Assembly (NCBI RefSeq): GCF_042661025.1
Contig: NZ_JBHSWH010000001.1
Span: 2,418,001 to 2,482,000 of the forward strand
DNA: 64,000 bases
Origin: Flexivirga alba
GTDB taxonomy: Bacteria > Actinomycetota > Actinomycetes > Actinomycetales > Dermatophilaceae
Direction: 5' to 3'
This document shows, one piece after another, positions 63,011 through 64,000 of the stretch (the stretch's first letter is position 1; each line of letters opens with the position of its first letter). Made by a program: the position numbers and the translations under genes. Below the pieces are notes generated by a model. It was not told the origin of the DNA and did no database searches. It saw only the letters and a list, made by a program, of their open reading frames with translations.

Positions 63011-63864
63011 GCACCCCGACAAGCGAGACCTCGACACGTCCTCGTTCCTCGGACGGCTTTAACGAACCTCGTATGCCGCTCGGTTGCTCCGCCGCCTTCG
63101 CGATCTTCCGGGCCGAGTGGCGCGGTGGCTGGCGGAGCGGCTGGTTCATCGCGCTGGTGACCATGCCGATGCTGCTCTTCGTGCTCTTCGGCACGACACT
63201 GCACGGTGACCTCGACGGCGGCCTCGCCGTCGCTGCGATGCTGATGGCGTCGTTCACCTGTTTCGGTGTCGTGAATCTGTCGATCTTCGCGGTCGGGGTC
63301 GCCGCCGCCGAGCAGCGGGGGATGGGCTGGATCCGCCGGCTCCGCGCCTCCGCGATGCCACTGTGGTCCTTCTTCGCTGGGAAGGTGATGCTCGGGCTTG
63401 CCGCTGCGACAGCGGTTTTGGCTGGCAACGCCGCCATTGCAGGATTCGTCGGAGCCGGCGTGCCGTTCACGCACCTACTGCGCCTGTGGGTCGTCATCCT
63501 CTTCGGCACGGTGTGCCTCGCGCCGTTCGGCTTCGCACTCGCCTACTGGGTCCGGCCGGGCGCAGCCGGCGTGATCGGCAACCTCATCTTCCTGCCGTTG
63601 TCCTACACGTCCGGGTTCATGACGCCGGTGGATGCACTGCCCGGCCCGATCGCGGCGCTCTCGGCATACCTGCCGACTTCGCACTGGGGCAATCTCGCCT
63701 GGGGCGCGATCGCGACGCCAGGGCAGGCCGCCGACTTCGGTGTCCGGACCCCGGGCCGGCCGTTGCTCGACATCGGCGTCGTCCTGGCCTGGGCCATGGC
63801 GGCATCAGTCGTCGCCGCCCTCGGCTGGCGCCGGGATCGCAGCAGGGACCGCATCCGCGGCTGA
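63007..63864 (+). CDS. ABC-2-type transporter permease
   Basis: 285 aa with six TM helices (WFIALVTMPMLLFVLFGTTL, AAMLMASFTCFGVVNLSIFA, VMLGLAAATAVLAGNAAIAG, LLRLWVVILFGTVCLAPFGF and others) and the ABC-2 motif LIFLPLSYTSGFMTPVDALP. It pairs with the overlapping ATPase. The first ~25 residues (TSETSTRPRSSDGFNEP) are hydrophilic, unusual for the family, and coincide with a dispersed repeat. Other in-frame starts (for example ATG 63073) could be the true start. Confidence 0.88.
   Translation: MSTPTSETSTRPRSSDGFNEPRMPLGCSAAFAIFRAEWRGGWRSGWFIALVTMPMLLFVLFGTTLHGDLDGGLAVAAMLMASFTCFGVVNLSIFAVGVAAAEQRGMGWIRRLRASAMPLWSFFAGKVMLGLAAATAVLAGNAAIAGFVGAGVPFTHLLRLWVVILFGTVCLAPFGFALAYWVRPGAAGVIGNLIFLPLSYTSGFMTPVDALPGPIAALSAYLPTSHWGNLAWGAIATPGQAADFGVRTPGRPLLDIGVVLAWAMAASVVAALGWRRDRSRDRIRG
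63026..63069 (-). repeat. Dispersed-repeat-like segment at the permease 5' end
   Basis: Read on the minus strand, GAGGAACGAGGACGTGTCGAGG resembles the GAGGAACGA...TCGAGG units at 40784-40923. It encodes the atypical N-terminal residues of the ABC permease. Confidence 0.4.
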
Positions 63865-63869
63865 ACGAG

Positions 63870-64000
63870 CTAGTCCGCGAGCGTGAAAACCGATCGGTGC
63901 CAAGGCTTTTGCGCCACGGCGGTGATGTCGTGCATGACGTGCTTGACGATGGTGTATTCCTCGAACGAGTAGTGACTCATGTCCTTGCCGTAACCGGAAT
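63870..64000 (-). CDS. C-terminal end of an aldehyde dehydrogenase (gamma-aminobutyraldehyde dehydrogenase type)
   Basis: Partial: the frame ends at TAG 63870-63872 and is open to the window edge. The visible 42 residues include SGYGKDMSHYSFEEYTIVKH then VMHDITAVAQKPWHRSVF, the typical end of gamma-aminobutyraldehyde/betaine aldehyde dehydrogenases. The catalytic part lies outside the window. It is convergent with the ABC permease, with only 5 bp between the genes. Confidence 0.75.
   Translation of the reverse strand, partial: SGYGKDMSHYSFEEYTIVKHVMHDITAVAQKPWHRSVFTLAD

Overview
The window comes from a high-GC Gram-positive bacterium of the Actinomycetota. The gene content points there: paired ClpP1/ClpP2 proteases, a mycothiol-dependent Rv2466c-type oxidoreductase, a SigE-family sigma factor, a WS/DGAT acyltransferase, an Rv0909-type antitoxin and a translational ileS T-box. 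Several blocks keep the gene order of the Mycobacterium tuberculosis Rv2445c-Rv2484c region: ndk-DUF4233-folC, clpX-clpP2-clpP1-tig, rpiB-Rv2466c-pepN, glbO/aglA, and plsB2-plsC-TGS. A member of the Micrococcales (Dermacoccaceae or Intrasporangiaceae type) is my inference, not something the sequence proves.

Layout. 1-12 kb: alpha-glucosidase, a SigE sigma factor coupled to a one-TM partner, group II globin, MscS channel, amylomaltase, aminopeptidase N, Rv2466c homologue, RpiB and a SpoIIE-type phosphatase. 12-18 kb: small antitoxin-like protein, repeats, tRNA-Gly, tRNA-Pro, then tig-clpP1-clpP2-clpX. 17.7-22.4 kb: a broken DUF402 gene between duplicated sequences, then a DUF4129-MoxR-DUF58 operon. 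22.5-30 kb: valS and a plsB / HAD-PlsC / WS-DGAT operon for phosphatidate and neutral lipid. 30-35 kb: GNAT, a gene remnant, a DUF1851 protein, and a flavin monooxygenase divergent from a GAF regulator. 35-41.8 kb: a hydantoin/pyrimidine catabolic cluster (NCS1 permease, dihydropyrimidinase, LLM oxidoreductase, divergent PucR regulator, carbamoyl-amide hydrolase). 41.9-49.2 kb: T-box-ileS-GNAT-folC-DUF4233-uppP-ndk. 49.2-57.4 kb: a cobalamin riboswitch with a secreted repeat protein, MarR, rpsO-pnp, an RNA methylase, a kinase-fold protein and a methyltransferase. 57.4-64 kb: a histidine kinase/response regulator/LanC-like operon, glutamate dehydrogenase, an ABC-2 exporter and the end of an aldehyde dehydrogenase.

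Three signals stand out at the sequence level. First, five intergenic elements share one four-box palindromic architecture (two forward boxes 19-20 bp apart, a centre, two reverse boxes), and the last bases of the box change together within each element. Second, the octamer CGNCATAC/GTATGNCG is strongly over-represented and shapes codon choice. Third, nine conserved genes, including clpX and folC, are interrupted by 1-2 base indels, mostly a missing G/C in short homopolymers. I read these as errors in this sequence rather than real decay. No CRISPR array, rRNA or intact insertion sequence was seen.
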